Source: a virus. Taken from it: 24,331 nucleotides of DNA. Made by a program: the position numbers and the translations under genes. This document shows positions 1 to 7,899 of this stretch, in pieces; within the stretch, counting starts at the first letter, position 1, and the number at the start of each line of letters is the position of its first letter. The stretch spans positions 1 through 24,331 of IMG/VR virus record IMGVR_UViG_3300010885_010564. One strand, written 5' to 3'. The notes beneath the pieces were generated by a model that saw only the letters and a list, made by a program, of their open reading frames with translations, did not search any database and was not told the origin of the DNA.

Positions 1-15
1 CTAAAAGAAAAAGAA

Positions 16-774
16 ATGCTAAAGTTTAAACACAGCGGTAATACTGGCGATATTATTTACTCACTAAACGCAATTAGAAAGGCTTGTCAAGATAATGAGT
101 CTTTAGGCGTACTTTATTTGCATTTGAATCAACCTTTAAGACACATTATGGCAGGACACCCACTCGGCAACGTGATGTTAAACGAGTATATGTTTAAAAT
201 GTTGAGGCCTTTATTGCTTAGTTGTGAATTTATAGCTGATGTAATGGTTTACAATGGACAAAAAATTGATTACGACTTAGATAAGTTTAGAAATATTGGT
301 TTAAATTTAGGTGGTGGAGATATTAAGAAATGGTACTACTACGCTTACCCTGAATTAACCTTTGACATTGAAGGACCATTGTTTACTTCAGATAACCCTA
401 AAGAGGACTTTTTGCTAATAAATCGCACAAATAGGTATCAAAATGGGCAAATTGACTATTCTTATTTAAATGATTACAACATTAAGCAAATGTTTGCAGG
501 CACTAAGGATGAATTTGAGGTAATGAAAAAGAACTTGCCAAGAATTGAATACTTAAAAGTAAATGATTTTAACGAACTAAAAGACTATATCTCATCATCA
601 AAAGTATTTATTGGCAATCAATCAATGTGTTTTGCAATAGCTGAGCAATTACAAACTGACAGAATTTTAGAAGTTTGCTTTGGTTGTCCTAATGTCATTC
701 CTGCTGGTGGGGAGTTTTACGATGTCTTTAACCAAAACGGATTTAAATATGCATTAAACAATTTATTAAAATAA
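16..774 (+). CDS. GT9-like (heptosyltransferase-type) glycosyltransferase or related protein, 252 aa
   Basis: The N-terminus carries a glycine-rich GNTGDIIYSL segment (residues 8-17) typical of the first Rossmann strand/loop of GT-B fold, ADP-heptose-type transferases. Near residues 195-212 a VFIGNQSMCFAIAEQL segment matches the 'hxGxxSxxxHxA' nucleotide-sugar site region of GT9 proteins, although the usual histidine is replaced. The middle is short compared with cellular GT9 enzymes (about 320-350 aa), so this is a compact or divergent phage version. ATG follows an A-rich leader. The stop is one base before the next ATG (TAA-T-ATG), suggesting co-translation with the methyltransferase downstream. 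It is the first gene of a five-gene glycan/methyl cassette. A role in modifying virion or host-surface sugars is inference; the substrate cannot be told, and catalytic activity is uncertain. Confidence 0.6.
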   Translation: MLKFKHSGNTGDIIYSLNAIRKACQDNESLGVLYLHLNQPLRHIMAGHPLGNVMLNEYMFKMLRPLLLSCEFIADVMVYNGQKIDYDLDKFRNIGLNLGGGDIKKWYYYAYPELTFDIEGPLFTSDNPKEDFLLINRTNRYQNGQIDYSYLNDYNIKQMFAGTKDEFEVMKKNLPRIEYLKVNDFNELKDYISSSKVFIGNQSMCFAIAEQLQTDRILEVCFGCPNVIPAGGEFYDVFNQNGFKYALNNLLK

Positions 775-775
775 T

Positions 776-1342
776 ATGGCAGAAACAAAAAAAGCAAGAG
801 AAAGAAGACTCAAAGAAGGCTTCTTTGAAAAGTACATTGATGGCAAAAAAGTAATTGACATCGGTGTAGGTAGATTTGATACTTGGGATGGAGCAGATGC
901 AGTTAGTCCTGATTGTGAAGGATGGGACAAAGACAACGGAAATGCTGAATACATGGAAGGTGTAGCCGATGAAACTTATGACACAGTTTATAACAGTCAT
1001 TTGCTTGAACATTTGCACCAACCTGAATTAGCTATCCACAATTGGATGAGAATTTTAAAACCTGAAGGGCATTTGATTATTGCCGTTCCTCATCGTGACC
1101 TTTACGAAAGGAAAACAAATTTGCCAAGTAAATGGAACGGAGATCATAAATTTTTTATTTTACCCGAAACAGAAGAACTTCCTGACACAAGAAGTCTTAG
1201 AAAGTTAATTGAAGAAGGTTGCAAAGAATACGAGTTTCAGATTATCTCAATTGATGTTCATGATAGTTGCACAAATAAGGATAGACCTGAAGAACATGGA
1301 AATGGAGAATACCAAATTCAAGCTATCATTAGAAAACTATGA
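776..1342 (+). CDS. SAM-dependent methyltransferase, class I, 188 aa
   Basis: This is a small Rossmann-fold methyltransferase. Motif I is VIDIGVGR at residues 26-33, a reduced form of the GxGxG SAM loop. The post-motif aspartate lies in EGWDKDNG. The motif IV/V region is YNSHLLEHLHQPELAI (about 72-87), followed by the motif VI strand ILKPEGHLIIAVPH. The downstream DHKFF segment is common in the methyltransferase family found next to sugar genes. The acceptor is unknown; position between a GT9-like gene and more sugar-transfer genes favours a glycan or small-molecule acceptor over DNA, and no DNA-recognition domain is seen. The next gene starts four bases before this stop (ATGA overlap), implying coupled translation. 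Confidence 0.8.
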   Translation: MAETKKARERRLKEGFFEKYIDGKKVIDIGVGRFDTWDGADAVSPDCEGWDKDNGNAEYMEGVADETYDTVYNSHLLEHLHQPELAIHNWMRILKPEGHLIIAVPHRDLYERKTNLPSKWNGDHKFFILPETEELPDTRSLRKLIEEGCKEYEFQIISIDVHDSCTNKDRPEEHGNGEYQIQAIIRKL

Positions 1343-1989
1343 AAGAGCATTATACACAATTAGAAAACGGAAGTTATAAAAGTAACCATTTTCAAAAACC
1401 TGAAGACATTTATTACAATGACTATTGGTCACCAAATATGAATCATTCAACTATTCACCAGCAAGTCGGCAACGTAGTAGAAAAGAATGTACTTGTTAAA
1501 AACGCATTGACAAAGATTGAACCCAAAAAAGTACTTGAGATAGCATGTGCGCCCGGTATCCTTTTAGGAGATTTATCAGAAGAGTTCAAATGTACTGGTA
1601 TTGAGATAGACGAAAGATACAAGAACGACATTCAAGGACTTGCCAAAGATTCAGACTTACACTTCGGTTTCTTTCCTGAGGTTACTGGCAATTGGGAAAG
1701 TGAACAATTCTCAAACATAATCGCTTTAGATGTCATTGAGCATATTGAAGATGGCAAAGGATTCTTAGAGGAATGTCACAGACTTTTGGTTAATGGTGGA
1801 AGATTAATTATTCAAGCTCCAATGATTTTAGAGGATGGCTTATATGAGGAGAGAATGTTTCACGAAATAGAACATATCTGGATTTACGACGTTAACCACA
1901 TGAAGCAAATGTTAATTGAACAAGAATTTAAAATTGTATCAGTTGAAAGATTTGTATTAGGACATGAACAAATAGTAGCAGAGAAATGA
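1339..1989 (+). CDS. SAM-dependent methyltransferase, class I, 216 aa
   Basis: This second class I methyltransferase differs clearly from its upstream neighbour. Motif I reads VLEIACAPG (residues 65-73). The acidic post-I residue lies in GIEIDE (87-92). ALDVIEHIED (129-138) is the motif IV region, and LLVNGGRLIIQAP is the following strand and loop. The first 60 residues have no recognisable motif and may form the acceptor cap. It overlaps the flanking genes by four bases on both sides (ATGA), so the three genes are almost certainly translated together. Family knowledge supports O- or N-methylation of a small molecule or sugar; the substrate is unknown. Confidence 0.8.
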   Translation: MKEHYTQLENGSYKSNHFQKPEDIYYNDYWSPNMNHSTIHQQVGNVVEKNVLVKNALTKIEPKKVLEIACAPGILLGDLSEEFKCTGIEIDERYKNDIQGLAKDSDLHFGFFPEVTGNWESEQFSNIIALDVIEHIEDGKGFLEECHRLLVNGGRLIIQAPMILEDGLYEERMFHEIEHIWIYDVNHMKQMLIEQEFKIVSVERFVLGHEQIVAEK

Positions 1990-2723
1990 AAATAGTTTAT
2001 TGGGATGCTCACTATGATGAACTTGAAAGAGTTAATCACTATTTAAAATTAATTGGTTTAGAATGCGAAAGGCATTTAGATAATAAACCTCCTGATGAAT
2101 TTGATTTATTATTTGTACATGAAGCACATTTTGCAGGAGCAATTCCACAACATAGGAGAAAAGACTGTATCATTGTTTTTTGCCTTCATCCAATTCATAT
2201 AAATCAATACTATCAAATGGGATTCACAAGAGCTATCCTGAAAAACTCAGAACATAAAAAAAATTGGATAGGCGAAGGAGTAGTTTTACCTCCATTAGTT
2301 AATGTTTACGAACCAGCTCCAGTTAATGACAAGTTAGTTTCAATCATTCACTTTTATAGACAAAGAGATGAACAAGGCTATCATTCAGCTATGAACTTAG
2401 GAGCTTTAGTTTATGGACAAGGAAACGATTTAGGAGAGGCAAACGACCACGAATTGTTCAAGGAAGGAATGAAAGCTTTATTCCACGTCAAGAGGTGCGG
2501 TTATTTATGCAATGCAGTTATTAAGGCTATAAGTTACGGAGTTCCAATTATTATGGATAGAGGTACTTACGACTATGGATACCAAGATATTCTCATACCT
2601 AATTATAACATGGCGGTATTTGGCGAGGATTACAACTTAGACGAGATAAGAGAAAACCAACTTAAACATAGATTACTCCTGCACGAACAAACCAAACAAT
2701 CAGAAATATTAACCTTACTATGA
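1986..2723 (+). CDS. Glycosyltransferase-like protein (GT-B type C-terminal half), 245 aa
   Basis: The C-terminal part contains a nucleotide-sugar-binding-like segment, VKRCGYLCNAVIKAISYGVP (residues 168-187), with a following IIMDRGTY. This matches the conserved 'K..G...N.V..A.ayGvP.v' element of GT-B glycosyltransferases. The N-terminal half (LLFVHEAHFAGAIPQ, then IIVFCLHPI) looks like the acceptor-side Rossmann half. At 245 aa the protein is shorter than standard GT-B enzymes (350-400 aa), so it may be a minimal or partner-dependent transferase. It overlaps the upstream and downstream genes by four bases each. Assignment as a glycosyltransferase rests on the motif and on context; activity and substrate are not determined. 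Confidence 0.6.
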   Translation: MKIVYWDAHYDELERVNHYLKLIGLECERHLDNKPPDEFDLLFVHEAHFAGAIPQHRRKDCIIVFCLHPIHINQYYQMGFTRAILKNSEHKKNWIGEGVVLPPLVNVYEPAPVNDKLVSIIHFYRQRDEQGYHSAMNLGALVYGQGNDLGEANDHELFKEGMKALFHVKRCGYLCNAVIKAISYGVPIIMDRGTYDYGYQDILIPNYNMAVFGEDYNLDEIRENQLKHRLLLHEQTKQSEILTLL

Positions 2724-3781
2724 AAATACTTGTAATTATACCAAAACCAATAACTGGTGTTGAATATCACCGTTTATTAATGCCATTTGATAATTTAGGG
2801 GAAGGATACGAAGTAACCTCAGTTGAAGCAATAGACCATCAACCTGATTCTTTTATACAACAGTATGATTTAATCTATACAAGTTCAGTAATTAGTAAAT
2901 TTGGGCATCAGGAAGTACTATGGGAACAATTAAAGAGGTTAGGTATTCCCGTTATTATTGACCGAGATGATGACTGGATGCTACCTCATGACCACTTAAT
3001 GAAAAGGGATTGGGTTAAAAATAAAACTGCTGAACAAATAGTTTACAATTTTAAGATGGCAGCAGCAGTAACTGTACCTACTGAATACTTAGCTCAAAAA
3101 GTTAGACAATTTAACCATAATGTGTTTGTAATACCGAACGCTATTGACTTTAATCAAGCTCAGTTTAAACCTGATCAAAAGGTAAAGGACCTTAAAACCG
3201 ATAAAGTTCACATTGGTTGGAGTGGTTCAGTTACGCATTTTCAAGATGTAATGATGCTGACTGATACTTTTATGCAACTTAACTCAAATCCTGACACAAG
3301 TAAAAAGTATAGAGTAGTTTTGAGCGGATTTACAGAAGGCCAGCAAGTTTGGGAAGAATACCAAAAGATTTTCACATCAGGTTACAAAATAGCAGAGGAC
3401 CAGTATTGCAGAATTAACGGAATGGATGTCTACACTTACGCAAGTGCTTACGATTTAATGGATGTTGGATTGATACCTTTAAAGGACACCGAATTTAATC
3501 GTTGCAAGTCAGAACTTAAAATGATGGAAATGGGTGCAAAGAAGCTACCAGTAGTGGTTTCTAATCAATATCCCTATACCAACATAGCCAAACATGGAAT
3601 TAACTGCCTAACTGCTAATAAAAAGGATTGGTTCAAAAACATAAAGAGGTTAATTGACAGCAAAGAGTTAAGAGAAGAGTTAGGCGAAGCCCTATATGAA
3701 GAAATATTTACCAATTTTAATATATTAAAAATAAACGAGTTAAGAAAGGAGGTGTTTAATTATGTCACAAGGAAGAAATAA
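2720..3781 (+). CDS. GT4-like glycosyltransferase, 353 aa
   Basis: This is a full-length GT-B fold transferase. The N-terminal segment GVEYHRLLMPFDNL (residues 13-26) and the acidic patch IIDRDDDW (79-86) match phage and bacterial GT4 family proteins. VIPNAIDF (137-144) is the inter-domain hinge signature, and HIGWSGSVTHFQD (164-176) starts the C-terminal nucleotide-sugar domain. The later segment CKSELKMMEMGAKKLPVVVS is the donor-binding E-x7-E-like region. Length fits the family. The gene overlaps the upstream gene by four bases and the terminase small subunit by 20 bases, so a sugar-transfer gene is physically coupled to DNA packaging and probably made late in infection. The acceptor is unknown; virion protein or host surface glycan are both possible. 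Confidence 0.8.
   Translation: MKILVIIPKPITGVEYHRLLMPFDNLGEGYEVTSVEAIDHQPDSFIQQYDLIYTSSVISKFGHQEVLWEQLKRLGIPVIIDRDDDWMLPHDHLMKRDWVKNKTAEQIVYNFKMAAAVTVPTEYLAQKVRQFNHNVFVIPNAIDFNQAQFKPDQKVKDLKTDKVHIGWSGSVTHFQDVMMLTDTFMQLNSNPDTSKKYRVVLSGFTEGQQVWEEYQKIFTSGYKIAEDQYCRINGMDVYTYASAYDLMDVGLIPLKDTEFNRCKSELKMMEMGAKKLPVVVSNQYPYTNIAKHGINCLTANKKDWFKNIKRLIDSKELREELGEALYEEIFTNFNILKINELRKEVFNYVTRKK
3745..3754 (+). promoter_or_regulatory. Strong Shine-Dalgarno site for terS
   Basis: AAAGGAGGTG lies inside the end of the glycosyltransferase gene, with GGAGG nine bases before the terS ATG at 3762. A near-perfect anti-SD match is unusual for Bacteroidetes, whose genes seldom use SD pairing, and it decides the terS start within a 20-base gene overlap. 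Confidence 0.75.
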
Positions 3782-4193
3782 AGCTATTGAAAGTCCTGAA
3801 AAAATGATGGAACTATTTAGCGCATACAAAAAGAAGGCTAAATCTAATCCAATTTTGAAACATACCTTTGTTGGTAAGGATGGAAAATCGGTTTATGAGG
3901 AAAGGGAAAGGGCCTTGACGATGGAGGGTTTTGAATTGTATTGTTTTGAACAAGGCATTATAAGCGATTTGAGCCAATATTTTTCAAATAAGGATGAAAG
4001 GTACAGCGATTTTGACGCTATCTGTCACACGATTAGAAAATCCATCAGAGAGGACCAAATCCAAGGAGGCTTAGCTGGAGTTTATAACCCAAGCATAACT
4101 CAACGACTAAACGGCTTGACCGAGCGAGTTCAAACTGAGCAGAATATAAACGTCAATAAATTGCCTGAATGGTTGACTAAGCCGATTGAGTAA
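3762..4193 (+). CDS. terS: Terminase small subunit, P22 gp3-like, 143 aa
   Basis: The small terminase recognises phage DNA and loads the packaging motor. The family pattern is visible: 'ESPEKMMELFSAYKKKAKSNPI' (split here as SPEKMMELF and KKKAKSNPI), then a beta-rich GKDGKSVYEERERALTMEGF, then a helical DFDAICHTIRKSIREDQIQGG segment and an N-P-S-I-x-Q-R-L-N-G-L ending. This order (ring-forming helices, 'E..RA.T..G', 'I...Q..G...G..N..I...L') is that of the P22 gp3/GP3_package family. The start is fixed by a strong SD in the preceding gene. The stop TAA shares its last A with the ATG of terL (TAATG), the classic small/large terminase coupling. Length is close to that of the family (about 140-165 aa). 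Confidence 0.85.
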   Translation: MSQGRNKAIESPEKMMELFSAYKKKAKSNPILKHTFVGKDGKSVYEERERALTMEGFELYCFEQGIISDLSQYFSNKDERYSDFDAICHTIRKSIREDQIQGGLAGVYNPSITQRLNGLTERVQTEQNINVNKLPEWLTKPIE

Positions 4194-5344
4194 TGTTTAA
4201 TCCTAACTTTGTTTTTTTAGAGAAGGCAGTAAAGGACAAAAGGATAATAGCTCTTCAAGGGGGTACTCGTTCAGGCAAGACCTACTCAGCTTTACAATGG
4301 CTTATCCGATTATGTTTGAAACATCAGGGCATGACCATTTCAATAGTTAGGAAAACTCTTCCTGCTTTGAAGTCGTCTGCAATGCGTGACTTCATAGAGA
4401 TACTAAATTCAATCGGCTACTATAACGAGTCGGACCATAACAAGTCAGAAAATACCTACCTACTTAATAAAAACCTTATTGAATTCTTTTCAGTTGACGA
4501 TGCGCAAAAGATACGAGGTAGAAAGAGAGACATCCTATTTGTAAATGAGGCCAATGAGATAGACCTTGAAGATTGGAGGCAGTTACTTTTAAGAACAACT
4601 GGTAAGGTTATAATTGACTATAACCCTTCAGATTTTGAGCATTGGATTTATGATCAGGTATTAACGAGGGAAGATTGCGGCCTAATCATTACGACATACA
4701 AAGACAATCCCCATTTACCCGATGCACTTAAAAAGGAGATTGAAAGTTTAGAGCAAGCAGACCCTGAATACTGGAAAATCTTTGGTTTAGGGGAAAGAGG
4801 CCAACTGATGGGCTTAGTCTTTAACAATTGGACGAATCAATTAGCGGTACCAGATAACGCCAATTTTGTAGGTTATGGTTTAGACTGGGGATTCTCAGCC
4901 GACCCTACTGCATTAGTTAGCGTTTGGAAGTATGAACAAGAGTTATACATAAGGGAGGAGTTATACGAAAGAAAGTTGACCAACCAAGACATAGCTGAAA
5001 GGTTAAAGGATATGGGCATAGCTCGGAAAGAAATATTTGCCGACTCAGCTGAACCTAAAAGTATTGAAGAAGTGTATAGTTTAGGATTCAATATCAAACC
5101 AACTCAGAAGGGGAAAGACTCAATCATCAACTCAATAGACATTCTTAGACGCTACCGATTGAACCTGATAGGCAACAACCTACAAAAAGAGTTTAGAACC
5201 TACAAATGGAAAACGGACAAAGCAGGAAAGATAGTTAACGAACCAGTTGACTTTAACAACCACTTAATTGATGCTACACGCTATTTAGCTTTGATGAGAT
5301 TGCAAGAACACAGACGTGGTCAATATGTTACAATTAGGGCCTAA
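4193..5344 (+). CDS. terL: Terminase large subunit (ATPase and nuclease), 383 aa
   Basis: This is the DNA packaging motor and headful/cos-cutting nuclease. The ATPase half shows Walker A GGTRSGKT (residues 23-30), an adenine/arginine-rich IVRKTLPALKSSAMRD region, Walker B ILFVNEAN with catalytic glutamate E119 (114-121), and the coupling motif VIIDYNPS (139-146). The nuclease half has the RNase H-like acidic residues: D231 in GLDWGFSADPTA, D284 in IFADSAEPKSIEEV, and D360 in LIDATRYLA. This arrangement is typical of the PBSX/SPP1 type (Terminase_3 plus its C-terminal domain). Length is slightly short but complete. It starts on the last base of the terS stop codon. The stop is followed by an 18-base gap containing an AATATATAG motif before the tail chaperone gene. 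Confidence 0.95.
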   Translation: MFNPNFVFLEKAVKDKRIIALQGGTRSGKTYSALQWLIRLCLKHQGMTISIVRKTLPALKSSAMRDFIEILNSIGYYNESDHNKSENTYLLNKNLIEFFSVDDAQKIRGRKRDILFVNEANEIDLEDWRQLLLRTTGKVIIDYNPSDFEHWIYDQVLTREDCGLIITTYKDNPHLPDALKKEIESLEQADPEYWKIFGLGERGQLMGLVFNNWTNQLAVPDNANFVGYGLDWGFSADPTALVSVWKYEQELYIREELYERKLTNQDIAERLKDMGIARKEIFADSAEPKSIEEVYSLGFNIKPTQKGKDSIINSIDILRRYRLNLIGNNLQKEFRTYKWKTDKAGKIVNEPVDFNNHLIDATRYLALMRLQEHRRGQYVTIRA

Positions 5345-5347
5345 AAA

Positions 5348-5356
5348 AATATATAG
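5348..5356 (+). promoter_or_regulatory. AATATATAG leader motif before the tail chaperone gene
   Basis: AATATATAG fills the 18-base gap after terL and ends six bases before the ATG at 5363. Near-identical copies precede the starts at 13696, 15937 and 19291. It may be a translation-initiation enhancer or the -10 element of a near-leaderless late promoter; the sequence alone does not separate these. Confidence 0.4.
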
Positions 5357-5362
5357 AATAGA

Positions 5363-5953
5363 ATGAAAAGCATTTACTACAATTTAACCTTAAAGGACTT
5401 CATAGAACTAAACTCAGTGAAGGGAAGCGACTTGGAAGCGAAAAGGCAAAAGCTTTCAATCTTGTTTAAGGTGGAAAAGGAGTTTTTTGATGGTATGACC
5501 TCAGCGCAAGTAATTGAGTTATACTCAGACTTTGAGAAGTTAGAAGCCCAGCCGATTAAGACAGTTTATAAAAACAGAATTAAGATAGGCGGTAGATGGT
5601 TTTTTATTGATTACAGATTAAGTCAAATAAGCTCAGCTCAGTTTATTGACATTACTCACTTTGCGAAGTCTAATCCATTGGACAACATACACAGAATAGT
5701 GGCAAGTTGTATCAGGCCGATAAGTTGGAGATTCGGAAAAGCAGGAAAGTATAATGGAGATGAACATGACGAGATTAGCGAACTACTTTTGAATCAAATG
5801 AAAATCAAAGATGCTTACCCTATCATGCTTTTTTTTTGCACTCTATCAAGCAAATTATCGGACAATATCCTAAACTTTTTCCTGAGTCAAGCGGAAACGA
5901 TAGAGAACCAGTTGAAAACTTTAACACTAAATGGGGATGGGTTGCAACGATAG
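5363..5953 (+). CDS. Tail assembly chaperone, 0-frame product (gpG-like), 196 aa
   Basis: No catalytic motif is present. The protein begins with a DFIEL..VKGSD segment, has a beta-type stretch (KTVYKNRIKIGGRWFFIDY, about 67-85) and a helical C-terminus containing PIMLFF (153-158) and an LNGDG ending. This resembles tail assembly chaperones of Bacteroidetes siphoviruses, which coat the tape measure before tail tube polymerisation. Its last 39 codons overlap a second open frame (-1) that encodes a well-formed extension, as in lambda G/GT. A run of nine T's sits at codons 156-158, and the heptamer T-TTT-TTT is in the correct phase for -1 slippage. Location just after terL and before tail genes supports the assignment. 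The call is by resemblance and architecture rather than by a signature motif. Confidence 0.65.
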   Translation: MKSIYYNLTLKDFIELNSVKGSDLEAKRQKLSILFKVEKEFFDGMTSAQVIELYSDFEKLEAQPIKTVYKNRIKIGGRWFFIDYRLSQISSAQFIDITHFAKSNPLDNIHRIVASCIRPISWRFGKAGKYNGDEHDEISELLLNQMKIKDAYPIMLFFCTLSSKLSDNILNFFLSQAETIENQLKTLTLNGDGLQR

Positions 5954-6093
5954 ATAACCTTGCTGGACATGACAAGACCAAATGGGATTACTTTTTTAAC
6001 TTAGGACTAAAGGAATTTTTAAATATAGTTAGTTATCACATAGACCACACCGACGAGATAAAGCGACAGAATGCAAGAACAAGACTACACTAA
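5779..6093 (+). CDS. -1 frame extension of the tail chaperone (gpT-like), 85 added residues
   Basis: This frame is open from 5779 (after a TAG at 5776) to 6093 and has no ATG; the only early start would be a TTG at 5836 inside the T run. The downstream half (NTKWGWVATIDNLAGHDKTK, then FLNIVSYHID) looks like a real domain, with a KWGW element that resembles extensions in related chaperones. If ribosomes slip -1 at 5830-5836, 158 residues of the 0-frame protein are joined to LHSIKQIIGQ and onward, giving a 243-aa fusion. Without this frame, 5954-6070 would be an unusual non-coding gap in a compact operon. The next gene overlaps its end by 23 bases. Alternatives are independent initiation or a one-base error in the T run. 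Confidence 0.6.
   Translation, partial: RTTFESNENQRCLPYHAFFLHSIKQIIGQYPKLFPESSGNDREPVENFNTKWGWVATIDNLAGHDKTKWDYFFNLGLKEFLNIVSYHIDHTDEIKRQNARTRLH
5829..5837 (+). other. T9 slippery run, likely -1 frameshift or transcriptional slippage site
   Basis: Nine consecutive T's (5829-5837) contain the canonical X_XXY_YYZ heptamer T_TTT_TTT in phase with the 0 frame (codons CTT TTT TTT TGC). A -1 shift or insertion of one U by the polymerase would both join the 5363 frame to the frame ending at 6093. No clear downstream stimulatory hairpin is seen. Confidence 0.6.
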
Positions 6094-6691
6094 TTTACTG
6101 AGCGACTTAGGAACTGACTTGTCAGAGCCAGCCGAGTTCAACTCATTAATTGAGGAGGCTGTAATTCGTTTTGTTAATAGTTTGTCTGATGCGATGAAAT
6201 CTAACCTAACCGAGAAGGATGCTTACTACGCTGACTCGGAACTGGTCCAATCAATAATCACTTTACCTATTGAATCAAACGGAACTACTTTTTCAATGGC
6301 TATTGATATGAACTATTATGGTGACTTTATCAATAAGGGTGTAAGCGGTACCAGAAACAAGTTCAATTCTCCTTATTCATTCAAAAAGGAATCAGTTAGT
6401 CCAGCCTTTAACAAGTCACTCAGAAAGTGGATCACCAAAAGAGGCATCCCGATTCAAAGTAGGTATTCACAAACTCGCAACTTGACTAAGTCGGCAAGAG
6501 CTAAAAAACAAATAGACGAAAAAACCAAAATGGCTTACGCTATGGGAATGGGTATTAAAAGGGAAGGTATAGAACCAACTTACTTTATAGACGATGCCCT
6601 GAGTGAAAAGAGCATTCAGACCTTTGCTCAAAGTTTAGCAGATGCCTTAGGAAGGTCCATTTCAGTAACGATAATAAATAAATTCAAATGA
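6071..6691 (+). CDS. Tail completion/neck protein, HK97 gp10-like, 206 aa
   Basis: Resembles HK97 gp10-like neck/tail-completion proteins, which join the connector to the tail. Visible family-like features are a helical N-terminus, a beta segment SMAIDMNYYGDFINKGVSGT (about 77-96; 'Y..fin.G..g'), a basic loop with PYSFKKESVSP, a helical LRKWITKRGIP, and a C-terminal AMGMGIKREGIEPTYFIDDA segment followed by a helix. The Y-x-x-F-I-x-x-G and 'G..p.yFi..A' pattern is typical of this group. It begins inside the end of the chaperone extension (23-base overlap), and its stop TGA overlaps the next ATG (ATGA). In standard siphovirus maps this gene sits near the connector; here it lies with the tail genes. 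Confidence 0.55.
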   Translation: MQEQDYTNLLSDLGTDLSEPAEFNSLIEEAVIRFVNSLSDAMKSNLTEKDAYYADSELVQSIITLPIESNGTTFSMAIDMNYYGDFINKGVSGTRNKFNSPYSFKKESVSPAFNKSLRKWITKRGIPIQSRYSQTRNLTKSARAKKQIDEKTKMAYAMGMGIKREGIEPTYFIDDALSEKSIQTFAQSLADALGRSISVTIINKFK

Positions 6692-7899
6692 TAACAATTA
6701 ACGTATCACCTAATAATTGGCAAAATGTTTACAATGAGCTTTGGTTTAATTTAATAAGTACAAATGCTACTGCACAAGGATTTCAATTCTTGGTGGATAT
6801 TAACGTCTCAGGACAGACAAACCCAGTAGCCCGCCTTACTTTTCCTAAACAACCGGGTGTTAACTTTGTAAATTTAGATGTTAGCGAAGTATTACGCAAC
6901 TATGTGACTTATAACTTTCAAAGTTATAATAGTTCTGGGATCAAACATTGCACGAGTTCAAAGGTTGACTATTGGATAGAGTTTGGAGAGGTTTATAACA
7001 ATGCCTCAGGGATTCCGACTATTTACCCTAATTTAGTAAGTTATAATACAAGTGGAGATAACGCTCACTCAACAAATGCGATTTTTGACTTTTTAGACTG
7101 GAGCAAAACGGCCTTTACAAGTTTAAACATTGGACCACCCGAAAACTCTTTAAAGACTTTGAACCAAACTACCTACCAAGAGAAGTTAAGATATGGAGAA
7201 GAAAGGTTTTTAACTGTCTTTGACCGAGAAGGATTGTTCAGCAATATCAATGTGCAAGTGCTTGATAAAAATTTTACAACTCTAATCCAATCCAATGCAA
7301 GTTTTACCACATATGGTTCAATCGTTTCAATCAATGTAGCTAACTCAGGGAACTCAACTGGATACTATAAGATTGTTTATGATGCTGCCTTTGATTATTC
7401 AGATGCGGTTTACTACCGAGTTAACGGGCAGAACACGAGCGGAAGTGGAGCGATAACTTATTTTAGTAGAACTTTTGTAATTGACAAGAGCTGTCAAAAG
7501 TATTCGCCTATCCGTTTACATTGGTTGAATAACTTAGGTGGTTTTGATGCGTTTACTTTTACAAAGGTTAGCAGAAACTTTACTGACATAGAAAGGAAAA
7601 TGTTTAAGAAGTTTCAACCTTTAAACTATCCTAAAACCTTTAGAGCTAAGACAGACTACTACACTAAGTTTACCGATACGATTCAGATTAACTCAGATGG
7701 ATTGACTGATGCTGAATGGGTTGGCCTAAAAGAGTTAGTCCTTAGTCCAGTTGTCATGATGGAATACGGAGCAACCTATATACCCGTAAACATAAAGGAA
7801 ACCAACTACGAAGAAAAGCAATACGTCAATGACAGACAGTTGAGCAGTTTAAGTTTGACACTTGAGTACACCTTTGACAATTACAGACAATCACTATGA
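6688..7899 (+). CDS. Virion structural protein, probable tail-tip/distal tail component, 403 aa
   Basis: This is a beta-rich, Asn/Ser/Thr- and aromatic-rich protein without enzymatic motifs. It opens with a short strand (MITINVSPNNWQNVYNELWF) and an immunoglobulin-like region (FQFLVDINVSG to DVSEVLRNYV), and ends with a segment on replacement of values in a coordinate-like context (VNIKETNYEEKQYVNDRQ, then LSLTLEYTF). Such proteins commonly pair with the larger protein downstream in Bacteroidetes phage tail modules, where they are thought to form the distal tail or baseplate hub. It overlaps both neighbours by four bases (ATGA). No signal peptide or membrane segment is seen. The specific role is inferred from position and composition only. 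Confidence 0.5.
   Translation: MITINVSPNNWQNVYNELWFNLISTNATAQGFQFLVDINVSGQTNPVARLTFPKQPGVNFVNLDVSEVLRNYVTYNFQSYNSSGIKHCTSSKVDYWIEFGEVYNNASGIPTIYPNLVSYNTSGDNAHSTNAIFDFLDWSKTAFTSLNIGPPENSLKTLNQTTYQEKLRYGEERFLTVFDREGLFSNINVQVLDKNFTTLIQSNASFTTYGSIVSINVANSGNSTGYYKIVYDAAFDYSDAVYYRVNGQNTSGSGAITYFSRTFVIDKSCQKYSPIRLHWLNNLGGFDAFTFTKVSRNFTDIERKMFKKFQPLNYPKTFRAKTDYYTKFTDTIQINSDGLTDAEWVGLKELVLSPVVMMEYGATYIPVNIKETNYEEKQYVNDRQLSSLSLTLEYTFDNYRQSL

Noticed and set aside
743-1021. Minus-strand frames opposite the methyltransferase and several others (for example 4873-5097, 8920-9102, 10582-10851, 11691-11900, 13015-13242, 13551-14085, 14082-14321, 21489-21677, 23144-23356)
   Set aside because: All lie opposite well-supported + strand genes, have shadow-type composition (Leu/Ser/Phe-rich) and no leader or independent support.
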